A DNA stretch of 31,105 bases from Chara braunii. Its lineage: Eukaryota; Streptophyta; Charophyceae; Charales; Characeae. Positions within the stretch are counted from its first letter, which is position 1. Each line of letters begins with the position of its first letter. The notes under the pieces were generated by a model that was given only the letters and a program-made list of their open reading frames with translations, was not told the DNA's origin and made no database searches. Shown piece after piece: positions 1 through 9,698 of this stretch. The stretch is taken from assembly GCA_003427395.1 (NCBI GenBank), contig BFEA01000446.1, positions 752,980 to 784,084 of the forward strand, read 5' to 3'. Position numbers and translations under genes: made by a program.

Positions 1-58
<58 letters not shown>
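1..58. repeat. (AG)n microsatellite
   Basis: Uninterrupted AG dinucleotide run at the left edge of the window. The same dinucleotide class recurs at 17490-17558, 22767-22853, 30877-30933 and at the right edge. Confidence 0.98.
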
Positions 59-64
<6 letters not shown>

Positions 65-292
65 TCGGTCGGTTGCCTCCGCCATTCATTCATCACCTGT
101 CGCATTTGTTTTGTGAGCGAAGCCGCAACAGGGCATTTAGTTAGGCTGAAAGACCCTGGGGAGCTCTGCAAGGCGGGGGCAATGATGGCTGCTCGATTGT
201 GAAGTTCAGGCGGCATAGAAATGGAACATGGAGAATGGTATGGAAGGGCCTGAAAGGCCTGGGAACATCAAGCCGGTGATTGGATCCGCCTG
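59..292. other. No gene recognised
   Basis: Unique-looking sequence between the microsatellite and the degenerate array. No convincing ORF, RNA gene or element end is visible. Confidence 0.5.
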
Positions 293-775
293 GCACTACT
301 GGGTGAAACAGAGAGTTCATAGAGGCCTAGGGGGTCGTAGTGGGTGGAGGTGATCTTCCGTTCGTGAGATTGGGCGCCTGCAGGTCAGAGAAAATGGTGC
401 ATGCTTGATGATACCAACATGGCCGCCAGGTACTACCGGGTGAAACAGAGAGGTTATGGAGGCCTATAGGGTGCTTTGGTGACTGACCATGAGATTGGGG
501 GGCGAGGGAAAATGATGCGTAGTGACTGACCATGAGATTGGGGGGCGAGGGAAAATGATGCGTAGTTGATGGTACCGGAAGGGGGGTTGCTTGGAAGACT
601 GAAATAAGCTGTAGTGCGTATGGGATTGGACCTGGATGCCCGGTACTACTTCGTGAAACAGAGATGTCATGGAGGCCTAGAGGGTCTTAGTGGGTGGAGG
701 TGATCTACGGTGGCCGATCATGAGGTTGGGGGGCCAGGGAGAGTGGTACGTACTTGATGGTACCGGAGAGGGAGG
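293..775. repeat. Degenerate tandem array of a GTGAAACAGAG-containing unit
   Basis: Three imperfect units begin near 293, 431 and 642. Each starts with a CTACT-like word plus GTGAAACAGAG, continues with GGAGGCCTA and GGTGATCT-like words, and ends near a TTGATGGTACCGG-like word. The middle unit is longer because it contains the 43-bp duplication at 480-565. Short reading frames here are not convincing as genes. Confidence 0.75.
480..565. repeat. Perfect 43-bp tandem duplication
   Basis: Bases 480-522 and 523-565 are identical and directly adjacent. The surrounding units are diverged, so this is a recent local duplication inside an older array. Confidence 0.95.
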
Positions 776-1540
776 AAAAGACTGGAATAATCCAGTAGGG
801 CCAACCGGATTGGACATGGCCAAGAACTGATCTAGATATCATGAAGGATAGCCCTATTGGTAGAATCAAGTGGGACCAAGGAATTTTGGCTGGGCAGAGT
901 CGATGTGGGCTGCCTGATCATTTTGATTGAGCGGACGACATCCGGACCGTGCAGGCCAAAAAGAGGCCAAGCCATCAACCTGTAGCACTGACCGAATTCG
1001 GCTAACTTTGAACTTTGAAGCCAAATTCATGAGGCACTACTGGGTTCTCACAGCAACAGATGGGCCTGGATCCTTCCAGGCCCCAAAAGACTTAGAACCG
1101 CCCGATTTGCCATATCTGGTGGCTAGGAAAATCTTGAGGGGGTTAGTGGCACTCGACTTCAGAGATGGTCTAGGGGAATCGTCCAGGCATTGCATGCCTG
1201 TATTACCGCTGGGCCTGCTGGTACCAATATCCGATAGGGACATGACACCAGTTCTCTGGCCCCGGAAGGGAGGGCAACCAAGTGACAGACTCTCGGTCCA
1301 CCCCTTCCCCGCACCGTATGCCTGAGCCACTTAAATCAGTGGGGTTGATCCTGAAGCAGAGCCTGCCCTGATGCAAGACAGCATTTGCAGGTTCCCACAC
1401 TTGTTTTGCCGCAATTCACTAGGGCTGCAGGGCAACCATAACCCATATGGAATCTCTGGATTGCATGAATTCAAAAGAAGAAAGAGGTTAGCTGGCAGCT
1501 TTATTAAAAAACAAAAGAAGAATAGGCTATAAGAAAAGGT
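776..1540. other. No gene recognised
   Basis: A 132-codon frame at 927-1325 has no recognisable domain and overlaps equally open frames on the other strand, so I do not call it a gene. No repeat partner for this stretch was seen inside the window. Confidence 0.5.
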
Positions 1541-1599
1541 AGGTGACCCGTTGCGTGACTGGGTGCTGCTAGTAAGCATCCTGGCCTGCAGGCCAACCC

Positions 1600-1829
1600 C
1601 CTATGAAGGACCAAGGCTTGGGGGGTGGGATGTTCTGTAGCGGTCCCCCCTTGATAGGCGTCTACTACCATAAGGGCGGACCATTGTTTTCCTTTTGTCT
1701 GTTCTCCCCTCTCCCTTGGTTGGATGTAAAAAACCTGCTTGCCGGTGAGGTAAGTAACCGGACTGATGCCGCCCAGAATAGAAGGGGCTTTGTTGTTGGT
1801 AAAAAAAAAGAAGGAAAAAAAAAAGGTTG
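1600..1829 (+). mobile_element. LINE-tail/SINE-like retroposon, copy 1
   Basis: Diverged member of a four-copy family (others near 15640-15890, 17560-17760 and 21600-21816). The diagnostic core near 1738-1785 reads roughly CTTGCCGGTGAGG, then a GGACTGATGCC-like word, then a CCCAGAATAGAAGG-like word. It ends in A-rich sequence (1801-1827), the 3' tail of a retroposon. The upstream part aligns best with the 17560-17760 copy. No RNA polymerase III A or B box is evident, so a truncated LINE 3' end is as likely as a SINE. Confidence 0.6.
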
Positions 1830-1840
1830 GTGATGGCTGT

Positions 1841-2960
1841 AACACTTTCCTGAGATTGGGTTGATTCACCTCGTGAATGTCATTGTGGCACAGCCAGACA
1901 GTTGATAGGTTAGGACAAGCTTCTCTGCTCTAGTTGTTTATTCACCAGGCTAACAAAATTGAAACGGTTTTCACCTTTAGCAGTAGCGAATGCAGATCCC
2001 AGGGCTCGATCCCTAGTTCTCACCTTACCTGTGTACAGTATCTGTGTCGACCCCGAGCGTTGAACCCGTGACCTGTGTATTTGTTACAGTTGGTAGACTG
2101 TCGTAGGGTCCGTAGGTAGCAGGGGTTCGATCTGTAGACCTGTCGAGTAGAAGTCTTAGGGAGTTCTAGAAGTCGTAGCTGTAGAACTTCTGAAAGGGCA
2201 AGGTCGTAGCTGCTACAGTCCTGAAGGGTCAAGGTCGTAGCTGCTACAGTCTTCGAAAGGCCAGGACCCAGACTTCCGGAAGGTCCTAGTAGTGGCCTTT
2301 CAAAGTTGCTCACATTTAGGCTGAGGCAAGTGGGCAAGTGGGCAAGTGGTGAGCCCAACTGCAGTACGTCAGCAGTGCGACTGCATCGAGTTGACAGTAC
2401 AAACCCATGCAGTCAGCGGTACCAGTCCCAGTCAGTCCTAGTCCAGTCAAGCAAGTACCATATGGGACTGTGTGCACCACGGGCATGGGAAAGGGCCAGA
2501 CCAATGAGCTACAGAAGTATAAATCAAAGGGCAGCGTCCAGCCATTCATTCATTACTGCGTAAGCCATGCAGAAGCGCTGCCATAGCGACTTGTGCGAGG
2601 TGGTCTGCAGTGAGCCCGAGGACGAAGTGGGCGAGAAGAAGGTTAGCCGTAGCGATAGAGTAGCAGCGGCCATAGCCGCCATAGCTGTAGGTGTGTGCGG
2701 GTGTGTGCGAGTGTGCAGAGTGATGCGTGTGGGGTACAGGGTGGTCCGGTGTGTGAACAGCAGTGTTGTGACGAACAGAGATTTGTATAGGCGCTGATGC
2801 GCCATAGCCATCTAAAGTGAGGTTGTATCTGAACTGTGTTTCTGGTTACCATATCTCTGAGTTTTGAGTGGGCGCTTGTCGCCAGTTTGCTGCGCAACCT
2901 GTTTACATGCATGTGAAGTGTGAACGAAAGCAAGTCTGATTGCAAAATACAATACAATAA
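1841..2960 (+). other. Unassigned repeat DNA, possible diverged LTR
   Basis: Non-coding stretch with features that could belong to an old LTR: a TGTAACA start word near 1841, a TATA-like AGTATAAATC at 2516-2525, and AT-rich sequence after 2940. No matching second LTR, target duplication or internal domain is visible. A roughly 28-bp word around 1911-1940 (GCTCTAGTTGTTT) recurs near 3013-3043. The LTR reading is weak. Confidence 0.25.
2195..2252. repeat. Two 31-bp tandem units with an internal palindrome
   Basis: The word AGGTCGTAGCTGCTACAGTC occurs at 2201-2220 and again at 2232-2251. Each unit contains the palindrome GTAGCTGCTAC. A related partial unit lies just upstream, near 2171-2185. 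Confidence 0.8.
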
Positions 2961-3104
2961 GATATATTAAAATTATTATATAATTATTTCAATTTATTTG
3001 CATAAATCATAATAAGGACGAGCTTGTCTGCTCTAGTTGTTTTCCTTAAATTTATATGCATGACAAGTACCAACTTCCAACTTCCAACTAAATTGTATAA
3101 TTGT

Positions 3105-3256
3105 ACGTATCACAATCGTGCAAGGAAGATGAGTGATAGCGAACTCCAACAATCAAACAGCATCATACATATGAGTCCAGATAGTCTTGACCTCGAACCA
3201 AATGCAGAATTGCATCACGAGATACACCAAATAAGAACACACCAAGAGTTCATCAT
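3105..3256 (+). repeat. Dispersed repeat related to 23735-23890
   Basis: Patchy similarity to the later segment: TGCAAGGAAGATGAG, then GAGTCCAGATAGTC, then ACACCAAATAAGA-like words in the same order. It forms the immediate left flank of the LTR retrotransposon. Confidence 0.5.
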
Positions 3257-4038
3257 TGACAATGCTGAAGTAGTCCCATCATCATCAGCGAAGAACCAGA
3301 GTTGATATCCTATTGGCGCTCGGCGCCCAGACTACATGTGGCAGATCCTATCTAGCCTATACTATGAAGCAGAATGATGACATCAACAGCGTTCCCGAAG
3401 TACGAGCATATGGCGACCAATGTCGCACGCTTCAGCACCAGGTATGTCTTACGCTACCCTCACAACCTCGTTCCCCAACTCACAGATGCCACTAGCACCC
3501 AAGGACCACCCTGCGNTTCACCCAGCATACAGCAGCGCAGCTTGGCTATGGCTGCGTGCTCCCTCCCTACTCGCCCGTGAGAGCGTGAGTGCCAGCCAGC
3601 CAGCAGATAGCGCACCAGCGCTCGCGCAGCATGCAGCCAGCACCCGAATGGCGAATGAGAGGCAGGCCCTTCCCTATATCGAAGTGGCCTGCCTGCGTCC
3701 AGTCCAGGAAGCTTCCAGTAGGCCCCGGTAGCCTGAGGCCCAGTCACGAGGAAAGCAGGCCTTGGGCCTGAAGTGGTTGCATGCGCCCAACTGCTTTCGG
3801 CCTGTGTTCGGCCCGGTACCTGAATCCAGCCCAGGGCCTGTTCTTCGTACATTCACACAGGCGGCCCAGGGCCTGGGTTCATTCAACCAACTGGCGCTTG
3901 GCAACTGCCTGAATTTTCCCCAATGCGGGGTACCCTGAAAAACGAGGCCTGAAGGGCCTGTTGTGCCTGCCTTCACTTAGGGCGGCCGACCTTGCTGCAA
4001 ATAGGGGCCCGTAGGGGCTAAGCGGGCGTAGCCTCGCA
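3257..4038 (-). repeat. 3' LTR of the gypsy element
   Basis: Bases 3261-4038 match 11043-11822 almost perfectly. Homology stops sharply at 4038, where the minus strand starts TGCGAGG directly after a polypurine tract. The other limit (3257) is inferred from a CA terminus and from alignment with the related solo LTR at 28300-29153. Short frames inside are LTR shadows and are repeated in the other LTR. Confidence 0.88.
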
Positions 4039-4050
4039 TTCCCTCCTCCA
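4039..4050 (-). promoter_or_regulatory. Polypurine tract (plus-strand primer)
   Basis: On the minus strand this reads GGAGGAGGGAA immediately before the TGCGAGG start of the 3' LTR. This is the expected position for the primer of plus-strand DNA synthesis and it independently fixes the LTR boundary. Confidence 0.85.
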
Positions 4051-4075
4051 TATCTTCGTCAGTCCTATGGGAAGA

Positions 4076-4234
4076 TCAATCCTGAGCCATCTGGCGCTTT
4101 CCTTTCAATACATCCTTCTCATAGCGGGCAACAATTTGAGGAGTGGTCTGCATCAATTCCTCCCGAGTAAACAAGCGGTCCTCTTTCGGATCCGTGTGAT
4201 GTCTGAAGTGGACACGAAACTGCAGTTTTGGCTA
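4076..4234 (-). pseudogene. Chromodomain tail of integrase, cut off by a stop
   Basis: The main pol frame ends with TAG at 4232-4234, but the same frame stays open beyond it to a TGA at 4076-4078. Before the stop is a VDIDDIVDHRE-like start. After it come QFRVHF and EDRLFTREEL, the pattern of a chromovirus chromodomain (a strand with an acidic start, a hydrophobic core and a W/F-x-x-x-E-L end). Chromodomains steer integration through histone binding in this group. The natural terminus therefore probably lies about 26 bp before the polypurine tract, and the TAG is a nonsense mutation. The aromatic cage residues are not clearly assignable by eye. Confidence 0.7.
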
Positions 4235-6622
4235 TGGAGGACGTCCCCTTCCTGGAGGCTTCTGAACGGGCGTCTCCCTGTGGTCAACGATATCATCGAT
4301 GTCGACTTCTCCGTCCATGGTTGGGGGCAGCATTGACTGACGGGAGGGAAACTGATCAGTTTCCTCGAACGCAGCGAGCTTAGAGGCGTGAAAGACAGGG
4401 TGAGTTCTGAGATGACCAGGGATACGGATGCTATATGATGGACCATCAGGATCTGTCCCTACTACATCTAGAACTTCCCAAGGTCCAAAGTACTGAGGCA
4501 TGAGTTTGCGGGATATCCCGAACTCCTGTCCCAGTTCTGAAGACTTGACCCAGACTCTGTCCCCAACCTGAAATATAGAAGGGCGGCGGTGTCTATTCTC
4601 AGACTCCATCATTGCTGCCTGCGCCTTCTGCATGTTTTCTACAACCTCCTGCATCTTCTGTTCATATCTATAGGCAAACTCCAAAGTGCCCGGTGTAGCA
4701 GTTGNCTGGTTGTCGGGAAGTAGGAAGTCTAAGGGCAGTCTAGGCTTGAACGTCAGTTGTAGACTGTTAGGACTCACCCCGGTAGCACTGTGTACAGCGT
4801 TGTTATATAGACTAGCGACTAGAGCAAGTTTTTCGTCCCAGTTTACCTGGTTGGGCTTGATGTAGTGCCTCAACAGGTGTTGCACAGCGCGGTTCATTTG
4901 TTCAACCTGGCCATTAGCTTCTGGATGATTTCCAGAGGTCATCTGCAGTTGAGTTCCTCGTTCAGCTGCAGCGGCCTTCCATAATTCACTCGTGAACCTG
5001 ACATCCCTATCACTGACTATAGACTTCGGCAGTCCAAAGTCTCTAACCCAGTTCTCTTTAAATAGCCTGATCACATACTCGGTCTTCGCTGTTTCTGGCA
5101 TAGCTATTAATCTAGCAAACTTACTAAACCTATCCACGATGACAAAGATCTGTCTCATCCCACTCTTGCTGGTGACCAGCGTATCCATGAAGTCNATGGA
5201 CAAACTTTCACCCGGCCTTTCCNGAANCGGAAGGGGCTTGAGCAGCCCAAGAGGAGCCTGAGTACGGGGCTTGTCTCTTTGGCAAACTTGACAAGTTTCC
5301 ACGTACAGTTGTGCATCTTTCATCATCGTGGGCCACCAGAACGGCTGCAGCAAGTTGGCTGCGGTCTTCTTATACCCAAAATGGTCGGTGGCATCATGAC
5401 ACTCGCCTAAAAACAAACTACGCAAAGACTCGCTATTTGGAACACACAAGCGTTTACTCCCTGCCTTCTCTAGGAACAGCAAGCCATTGACCAACTCAAA
5501 CTCGNCGGAGGTCTTCTTATCCTTCGCCTCAAGTCTGCATATAATCTCAGACATAAACTGGTCTTGACGATAGGCTTCCACCAAAGACTGAGTCACATCG
5601 TCCGTCAGATCAAACTCAGTAATCAGCGCTCCTGAGAAGTCCGGTCTGCGCGACAAGGCATCAGCAACCTTGTTGTACTCCCCTTTTAGATACTGAGGAT
5701 CAAAGTCATATTGCTCAATGACTTCGATCCAACGCTTGAGAGCGTCGGAGAGTACCGACTGTGTTCTCATCCATCTCGGGGTCTGATGATCAGTCCGGAG
5801 GATGAAGAACCGCCCAAGGAGGTAGTGTCTCCAATGGGTGAGATCCTTGTACACTGCATAGAGTTCCTTCTCATAAGTGGACTTAGCCAACTTCTGAGAC
5901 GGCATTTTCTTGGACATGTACTCTACTCGCCTCAACTTTGGCCCATCCTGCTGCGCAAGCACGACGCCAATGCCATATTGGCTGGCATCCGTTGTGACTA
6001 TAAACGACTTGTCAGGATGAGGAAGTTTCAAGACTTCATAGTGCGTCAATGCATGCTTCAGATGTCTGAAAGCAGCCTCNCACTTATCTGTCCACTCCCA
6101 AGGGGTGTCAAGGCGGGTCAGATCAGTCAAAGGAGCGGCCACTATGCTGTAGTTCTTAACGAAAGTCCTATAGTAGCCTGTCATTCCTAAGAAAGATCTC
6201 ATCTCAGTCACAGACTGAGGACGTGGCCAATCACGAATGCTAGCCACCTTCGCGTCATCGGGCTTCAACCCTTCCGCGGAGATCTCATGACGCAAGTACA
6301 AGACACGGGTGCGGCCAAACTCGCATTTCTCACCGTTGATCTTGAACTTGTGCTGTCGCAGGAGACCGAGGACTTTGTCTAAGTGTGCTATGTGTTCCTC
6401 GACAGTCTTACTAAAAATAAGTATGTCATCGAGGTACATGATGACAAACTTATCCAAGTAGTCATGGAATATCCGATTCATAGCGTGCTGAAAGGTGACA
6501 GGAGCATTGCAAAGGCCGAAAGGCATCACCACAAACTCGTACAGACCGTACCTGGTCTGAAAAGCGGTTTTGTGTTCTGATGGTATCCGGACTTCAGATC
6601 TATCTTGCTGAAGTACCGACAC
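4232..6622 (-). pseudogene. Gypsy pol: RT (C-terminal part), RNase H, integrase
   Basis: A frame of 796 codons with the core replication enzymes in order. [12 protein letters not shown] and the catalytic MYLDDIL. RNase H: catalytic TTDAS, YEKEL, RTDHQT and VADALS with D, E, D and D in place. Integrase: an HHCC zinc finger (HDATDHFG ... CQVCQ), the catalytic D in the DFMDTL region, D in VSDRDVRF and E in the HPEANGQVEQ region, then a GPY/F-type module (PQYFGPWEV). Several Ns make single residues unreadable. The frame starts mid-RT because of a frameshift near 6580-6620 that separates it from the upstream RT piece. It ends at the TAG inside the chromodomain. Function would be cDNA synthesis, RNA removal and integration in virus-like particles and nucleus. 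Confidence 0.93.
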
Positions 6623-6954
6623 CCTTGCACTCTATCTAGCAGATCGTCGATGCGCGGTAGGGGCTCTCCGTTCTTTACAGTGATGGCATTGAGGCCCCTA
6701 TAGTCAATGCACATCCTAAGAGTTCCCTCCTTCTTCTTAGGCACAAATAGAACTGGAGACCCATAAGGAGAGACACTCGGCCGGATCCAGCCCTTCTCTA
6801 CGAGTTCCTTGAGTTGGCGGCGAAGCTCATCAAGCTCGCCTGGAGACATCCGATAGATCCTACCCTTTGGAATACTAGATCCTGGGATAATCTCTATCGC
6901 ATGGACGACCTCCCTCTTAACAACCCCTGTAGGCTCCTCAAATTGATGAGGGTA
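6580..6954 (-). pseudogene. Gypsy pol: N-terminal RT fragment
   Basis: In the same frame as the protease upstream and open from the TAG at 6955-6957 to the frameshift near 6580-6620. Clear gypsy RT signatures: [12 protein letters not shown] and [14 protein letters not shown] in the linker, then [29 protein letters not shown] and [12 protein letters not shown] (motif A with its catalytic D). After GYHQ the expected continuation is found only in another frame, so a small indel disrupts RT between motif A and the YLDD motif. In an intact element this would be one continuous polyprotein with the segments on either side. Confidence 0.88.
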
Positions 6955-7695
6955 CTAGGCCACTACTCCCTCTATCTCTGGCGGCATTTTTACCGGCTCG
7001 CCCGTAGCAGAGACGTAAACTAGATACGTACCCTCCTCCGGATTTTGCTTATAATAGTTGTAGAACACGACCGCACACAACCATCCGTGGGAATCGATCA
7101 GACTACTAGCCTTAAACTTGTGTAATCTGGCGGTTCCCCCGTTTGGCAAAATGTGTTTGACCACCTTTCGGTCCCAGTCAAACTGGGGCTGTGCCACAGA
7201 GAGGTAGTACATACCCAATAGCATGTCCATGGGGAGTTCGTCGCTAACCAGGAATGAGACATGATGCCTCAATTCACCTCCCGCGTACGGGAAAAAGCAC
7301 TCTATGTCCTTTAGGTAGTCATGGACTACCATGCGCTGTTTGTTGGCGCAGGTCGACTCCACAGGTCGACTCAGGCGCTGCACTTGCCCCTGTAAGCGCA
7401 GCCTCTCAACGCACGCGCGACTAATAAAGTTCCTAGTCGAGCAAGTGTCGTAATAGGCCCCGGCCTTGCGGCCTCCTATGACTACCTCGCCGACAAACAT
7501 TTCACTCCTAGGGGCTTTGACTAACGTCGTCCAAGAAGCTAGTGGGTCTGATCTAGACCACTCATCCTCTAGCTCCTCTAAGGATTCAAACACATTCATC
7601 GAAAAGAGGGTCGATGGGTCAGAATGTGTTTGCGGGACGACTGAAGAGTCTGTAGCTTGGGCCATCTCTCGCGAAGGTGAGGGTGAATCCACCAT
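6955..7695 (-). pseudogene. Gypsy pol: aspartic protease region
   Basis: 246 codons from an ATG at 7693-7695, ending at TAG 6955-6957. The retropepsin core is visible: EVVIGGRKAGAYYDTCSTRN, a flap-like region and a C-terminal LLGMYYLSVAQPQFDWD stretch (hydrophobic-hydrophobic-G). The usual catalytic D-T/S-G-A/S triplet here reads D-T-C-S (codons GAC ACT TGC TCG), a glycine to cysteine change. The frame is open upstream of the ATG back to 7776 and overlaps the end of gag by about 50 nt in the -1 register. Entry by frameshift is therefore more likely than initiation at this ATG. The TAG is followed in frame by typical gypsy protease-RT linker sequence, so it reads as a nonsense mutation. Confidence 0.85.
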
Positions 7696-7701
7696 CGCAA
7701 C

Positions 7702-7746
7702 CCTAGTAGGAACAGCTACTACTCCTACTGGTCCGACGTGTTTCCC
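7702..7746 (-). promoter_or_regulatory. Putative -1 ribosomal frameshift signal, gag to pol
   Basis: In the gag frame codons CCG GGA AAC (7748-7740) contain the slippery heptamer G GGA AAC in the exact X-XXY-YYZ register. Slipping back one base enters the protease frame, which is open from 7776 through 6957. An 8-nt spacer (7739-7732) is followed by a hairpin: CC plus AGTAGGA (7731-7723) pairs with TCCTACT (7711-7705) and, past one bulged A, GG (7703-7702), around an 11-nt loop. The gag stop TAG (7725-7727) lies inside the 5' arm. Loop bases GTAGCT (7719-7714) could also pair with AGCTAC at 7657-7652 as a pseudoknot. The heptamer, spacing and hairpin are seen directly; activity is inferred. 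Confidence 0.8.
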
Positions 7747-9698
7747 GGAGCACTGCCTAAAGAACTGGCAATGTTGCTACCAACGGGTTGAGAGGATCCT
7801 ACCGCCGGCCCCATAGTGGGCGGGATCTTCTCGGTGACCTTCTTGTTGCGGCACTTGTACATGCTATGACCATATTGGCCACACTTGATACAAGCTTGCG
7901 GTCCCCACCGATCTCTCCACACGTCCTCAGATAGACCCGCTTTCTCCCATGGAGGAACATTGGGGTCTGTTTGACTCTTCGACCGGGATCCCCTAGGGCG
8001 TCTACCGGTCCCTTTACCTTTTTGTTGGGTTACGGCGGCGACTACTCCACCCTCTGAAGTTTCGCCACCTGCCTCTGCACCTACTCCCTCCTGGAAGTTG
8101 TCGTCCAATTCGATGGTTGATCCATCGTTGTCGACAAACATGATGCGACCTTCCGCCTTCCAGTTAGGAGGCAGTGTCTTCTTTCTCCCTTCCGTAGTGG
8201 GTGCCTGTCCATGCCCTATCTTTGCTTCCAGGTCTAGGGCCACCTTGCTGAACGAAGGAAAGTTGTGCATATTGATGTTGGCCTCTTTTGCCAACTGGTT
8301 CCTGGGAGGCTGTGAAAAACATCTCAGGTACGAAGTCAATAGGACCTGAGGATCATAGCGGACCCCAGGTACACAAATCAAACGCTCTACAGCGTCGGTG
8401 GCCTCCCTTACTGACTTAGACTGCCGCGTGTGCAGTGTCAGGATCGCGTCAGTGGCCCTTTGAGCCTCTTGAGGATCATGCCACCTTTCTTCCACCATCT
8501 TTAGGAAGTCCTCCAATTTCTGGGAGGCTGCCCAAGCGCGGAAGTCATGACCATATCCNTGAAGTTGAACTAGACCGCTCAACCATCTCGCTGCACTACC
8601 CTCGAGGTAGGAGGCANCCACAAGCACTTCTTCGTGAGGCAAGGTGAGTTTGCACCTGACGTAGACCGGCACTGCCCNCAACCATGTGTCGAGGTCCTCG
8701 CCTNTCTTGTCTCCTGTAAAAGGTTTAGGNGCNNCGATGNCNGTCTTTGGAACCCACTGTGTTTGTCCCNGTCCCTGCATCATTCCAGGCTGTGGACCTG
8801 GTGAAACAGGTTGCTGTGCTAGCTGCTGGGGCTGTGTGCCCTGAGGCTGCACTGACTGCGNGACAGCAGGCTGCGTGGTGACTGCAACCTGTGACGGACT
8901 TGGAGTAAACACTATCTGTACAGGAACCTGTAAACTACTCCCTGCTGTTACCCCTCCTGATAGCGGCATGCCTATGGATACGATAGCAACCGTTGAGGGG
9001 GCTACAAATGGGGATACCCTAGTCACCGGTGGGACAGAGAAGGGAGGATATGGCAGGGGCCAGGCACCAGGCCTGGCTGGTGATGGTGTTGCATGAGCAC
9101 GGCGTGACAATACGGCCAGACTCTGTTGAATGTCCTGAAGGATGGTAGTCTGGTGCTCCTGCATCTCTATAACCCCTAGCAGGGCCTTCCTAACTACCCT
9201 CACATCATCATCCATATGCGTCAGGTCCATCGTTTCTAACTCCTCTATGTCTGTCTCTCTTTGCTGCATCCTGGCTCTTCTTCTAATCATCATCTCCTTC
9301 TCCCTTTTTATCTTTCCTAATGCCTGTTGTTGCTGTGCCTCCTGTAGGGCTGCCTGCTGGATGGCGACATCCTCTGGGGTCAACACCGCGGGCTGGCTTG
9401 CCATTAAGCCAGTAGACTGACTCACGGTCTGTGCGACCGTGGACCCGGCGGTACCTGAGCTACCGGCTTGAGAAGTCTGCTGCGCAGACGTGCTCACGGC
9501 TGTTGTAGCCATGGCTGCTGTAGCACCAGCCTCACCAATTAAGGTTCTGCTGGCCTCGACTGCTCTAGCTCTCCTCTCCCTCTGCCGGCGGAACAGTTCC
9601 CTATCACCCTCCGGTCCTAGGGACACGTGAGTTAACGGCCCTCTGGCAGATCGCAAGATCCTGCGGTCGTCCTCTCCGGTGTCCCCTGTGTCGCTCAT
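7725..9698 (-). CDS. Gypsy Gag polyprotein
   Basis: A 657-codon intact frame starting at ATG 9696-9698, the first ATG after the leader. The N-terminal third is charged and then Ala/Gln/Thr-rich with a coiled-coil-like stretch (residues about 110-190, e.g. REKEMMIRRRARMQQRETDI). A Pro/Gln/Val-rich low-complexity linker follows. The retrotransposon gag (capsid-like) domain lies around residues 310-470, with W-L ... A-R-W-L-S-G-L ... F ... RWHDP signatures. Near the C-terminus is a CCHC zinc knuckle, CIKCGQYGHSMYKC. Gag packages element RNA into virus-like particles. It is the only undamaged frame of the element, apart from several N-derived unknown residues. Its last codons overlap pol and carry the slippery heptamer. 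Confidence 0.9.
   Translation of the reverse strand: MSDTGDTGEDDRRILRSARGPLTHVSLGPEGDRELFRRQRERRARAVEASRTLIGEAGATAAMATTAVSTSAQQTSQAGSSGTAGSTVAQTVSQSTGLMASQPAVLTPEDVAIQQAALQEAQQQQALGKIKREKEMMIRRRARMQQRETDIEELETMDLTHMDDDVRVVRKALLGVIEMQEHQTTILQDIQQSLAVLSRRAHATPSPARPGAWPLPYPPFSVPPVTRVSPFVAPSTVAIVSIGMPLSGGVTAGSSLQVPVQIVFTPSPSQVAVTTQPAVXQSVQPQGTQPQQLAQQPVSPGPQPGMMQGXGQTQWVPKXXIXXPKPFTGDKXGEDLDTWLXAVPVYVRCKLTLPHEEVLVXASYLEGSAARWLSGLVQLXGYGHDFRAWAASQKLEDFLKMVEERWHDPQEAQRATDAILTLHTRQSKSVREATDAVERLICVPGVRYDPQVLLTSYLRCFSQPPRNQLAKEANINMHNFPSFSKVALDLEAKIGHGQAPTTEGRKKTLPPNWKAEGRIMFVDNDGSTIELDDNFQEGVGAEAGGETSEGGVVAAVTQQKGKGTGRRPRGSRSKSQTDPNVPPWEKAGLSEDVWRDRWGPQACIKCGQYGHSMYKCRNKKVTEKIPPTMGPAVGSSQPVGSNIASSLGSAPGNTSDQ

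Noticed and set aside
927-1325. 132-codon frame on the + strand
   Set aside because: No recognisable motif, overlaps similar frames on the other strand, no neighbouring exon or promoter signal.
3117-3122. CGTGCA matching 11823-11828 as a target duplication of the gypsy element
   Set aside because: It would place the LTR end inside a dispersed repeat and lacks the TG terminus; alignment with the solo LTR puts the boundary at 3257.
3313-3852. Several short frames also present at 11095-11634
   Set aside because: They are duplicated because both copies lie in the LTRs; LTRs of this group do not encode proteins.
7693-7695. Independent start codon for pol
   Set aside because: The frame is open upstream into gag and a frameshift signal is in register; internal initiation remains possible but is less supported.
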